Part shown: positions 63,113-64,000 of the stretch, piece by piece
How positions within the stretch are numbered: the stretch's first letter is position 1
How the letters are laid out: the number at the start of each line of letters is the position of its first letter
DNA from: a virus
IMG/VR virus record: IMGVR_UViG_3300020419_000009
Coordinates: 1 to 64,000 of that record
Length of the DNA: 64,000 nucleotides
Direction: 5' to 3' (one strand)
The notes under the pieces: generated by a model
What the model was told of the DNA's origin: nothing
Database searches by the model: none
The model's input: the letters and a program-made list of their open reading frames with translations, nothing else
Program-made: the position numbers and the translations under genes

Positions 63113-63809
63113 TTATTTCCACTGGTATACTTTTATCGTAAGAAGGTGCTTTGTCAAAATATGATTTACCAAATCTTGCGTTTTCAGAATTATTTTCTTT
63201 TACAATCATACGCGGGTGAAAGCCAACTCCTTTATCAATAACTTGTCTATGATATGGTCCGGGTAGTCCTACACCCAAAGTTAATTGTGGTTTTGCAATA
63301 TCTTTTCCGGTAAATTCTTTTAATAATTTTTCAGCTTGTTTATCATCAAAACACCTACAGAATCCTGATTTATAGCCTAAGTAATTAGCACCAAGTGCCG
63401 CCGCTCCTGCACTTATACCTATTTCTAGCATTGTTTGTTGAAAAATGTTTTTTATATCTTTTTCTCTCATGCCTTTAGTCTTACCCATTTTCTTCCTTAC
63501 GTCACTTGTAGAATTGAATGACCACATCATAAGCATGGGAGCATTGGTTTGTGAATTTCTATGTTCAACAAAAAAATCCTTCTTTGGATCTATAGCAATT
63601 TTAAAGAAGCTGTTGTTAAATTTTTGGTTAATACTTACTATTAGTTTATATGACTCTATGTTTTGTTTTGTTGGCATATTGGTACAGACCTGTATTATAG
63701 TATCAATGTCCTGTTGTGGTATTGGTGTGTAATCCCAATTACGCTGGCATCGTTCTGCACCTAAACTTGCTTTCAAAATTTGTTTGTGACGTTTCATATC
63801 TGATTGCAT
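63105..63809 (-). CDS. Nitroreductase-like flavoprotein
   Basis: 234 residues on the minus strand. A helical N-terminus with HKQILKASLGAERCQRNWDY is followed by a nitroreductase-like core: MLEIGISAGAAALGANYLGY, GFCRCFDDKQAEKLLKEF and QLTLGVGLPGPYHRQV near residue 185. These are typical of the FMN-binding nitroreductase fold, which reduces quinones, nitro groups or pathway intermediates. Two starts are possible, ATG 63809 and ATG 63797. It is convergent with radical SAM C2 and overlaps it by 8 bases. As part of the same locus it may supply reducing chemistry; this is inference. Confidence 0.65.
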   Translation of the reverse strand: MQSDMKRHKQILKASLGAERCQRNWDYTPIPQQDIDTIIQVCTNMPTKQNIESYKLIVSINQKFNNSFFKIAIDPKKDFFVEHRNSQTNAPMLMMWSFNSTSDVRKKMGKTKGMREKDIKNIFQQTMLEIGISAGAAALGANYLGYKSGFCRCFDDKQAEKLLKEFTGKDIAKPQLTLGVGLPGPYHRQVIDKGVGFHPRMIVKENNSENARFGKSYFDKAPSYDKSIPVEIIK

Positions 63810-63823
63810 AGTATAATATTTAG

Positions 63824-63831
63824 TTTAAATA
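63824..63831 (+). promoter_or_regulatory. Possible late promoter, TTTAAATA
   Basis: Seven of eight bases match the late box on the plus strand, 22 bases before ATG 63854, with a GGAG site at 63841. The minus strand reads ACTAAATA at 63824-63817, the same octamer as before the gp48/54-like gene, and points toward the nitroreductase-like gene. Confidence 0.4.
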
Positions 63832-63853
63832 CTTTACTGTGGAGAATAATAAA

Positions 63854-64000
63854 ATGGATCTTAAAAAATTTGATAAAAACGGAAAACCTTTAAATTTGAT
63901 TTCTGCTAGTAATCGTAAAAGCCAAGGCAACTTTTATGAATGGTGGAAACAAAATCCTGAAAAATACGAACCAACACAACAAGATATATGGTGTGAAATG
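63854..64000 (+). CDS. Unknown protein, N-terminal part (runs off right edge)
   Basis: At least 49 codons from ATG 63854: MDLKKFDKNGKPLNLISASN, then a Trp-rich part with FYEWWKQNPEKYEP. A GGAG site lies 10 bases upstream and a late-like box 22 bases upstream. It is too short to assign. It starts divergently from the nitroreductase-like gene, and may begin the next operon. Confidence 0.55.
   Translation, partial: MDLKKFDKNGKPLNLISASNRKSQGNFYEWWKQNPEKYEPTQQDIWCEM

Noticed and set aside
1-64000. CRISPR array, diversity-generating retroelement, tRNA or integrase
   Set aside because: No regularly spaced repeats, reverse transcriptase, template/variable repeat pair, cloverleaf or recombinase motif was seen. 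This was read by eye, so a weak tRNA could be missed.

Overview
The window looks like part of the genome of a marine, T4-like myovirus, of the kind known from cyanobacterial and SAR11/Pelagibacter phages. The evidence is the AT-rich, tightly packed genes, a recognisable T4 head/tail/baseplate set (gp21, core protein, gp20, tape measure, gp26/gp51-like, gp48/54-like, gp53, a gp27-like hub, gp5, PAAR tip, gp25, gp6, a giant gp7-position protein), the gp46/gp47 recombination nuclease, a gp55-like late sigma factor, and several T4 late -10 boxes (TATAAATA). No photosynthesis gene or tRNA is seen, so the host cannot be fixed from this window.

Layout. Positions 1-6438 (minus strand) hold the head genes (prohead protease, acidic core scaffold, two accessory genes, portal) and the tape measure. 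At 6516-7654 (plus) is the gp26-like tail chaperone, with a textbook -1 frameshift signal that would join it to a gp51-like extension. Positions 7651-9725 hold a putative capsid-internal protein, a small conserved gene, about 400 bases of unusually GC-rich, hairpin-rich DNA without a convincing gene, a GIY-YIG nuclease and a small conserved protein. Positions 9694-13409 (minus) are gp46, gp47 and the gp55-like sigma factor; gp47 and the sigma factor each have a perfect TTGACA-N17-TATAAT promoter upstream. Positions 13488-24579 (plus) are the baseplate genes. Positions 24579-39542 are a single 4987-residue structural gene. Positions 39564-46524 are tail-fibre and other structural genes, with three paralogous fibres.

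From 46561 to 63112 lies the most unusual part. It is a nearly gapless plus-strand operon with two DxD glycosyltransferase-like proteins, a protein of unknown function, two related DGD glycosyltransferase-like proteins, nine radical SAM enzymes in three families, a methyltransferase-like protein, a small kinase-like protein and a QueC-like PP-loop ATPase. A nitroreductase-like gene follows on the opposite strand, and a partial gene runs off the right edge.

How the parts may work together. The early sigma70-type promoters would drive gp55/gp47/gp46; the gp55-like factor would then switch on the late genes from TATAAATA-type boxes. The operon behind the fibre genes reads like a phage-encoded chemical modification pathway: sugar transfer, radical chemistry, methylation, phosphorylation and ATP-dependent amidation or nitrile formation. 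Plausible targets are the tail fibres, a glycan or a nucleotide. Its product cannot be told from sequence alone, and the ninefold radical SAM expansion is the main candidate for an undescribed system.
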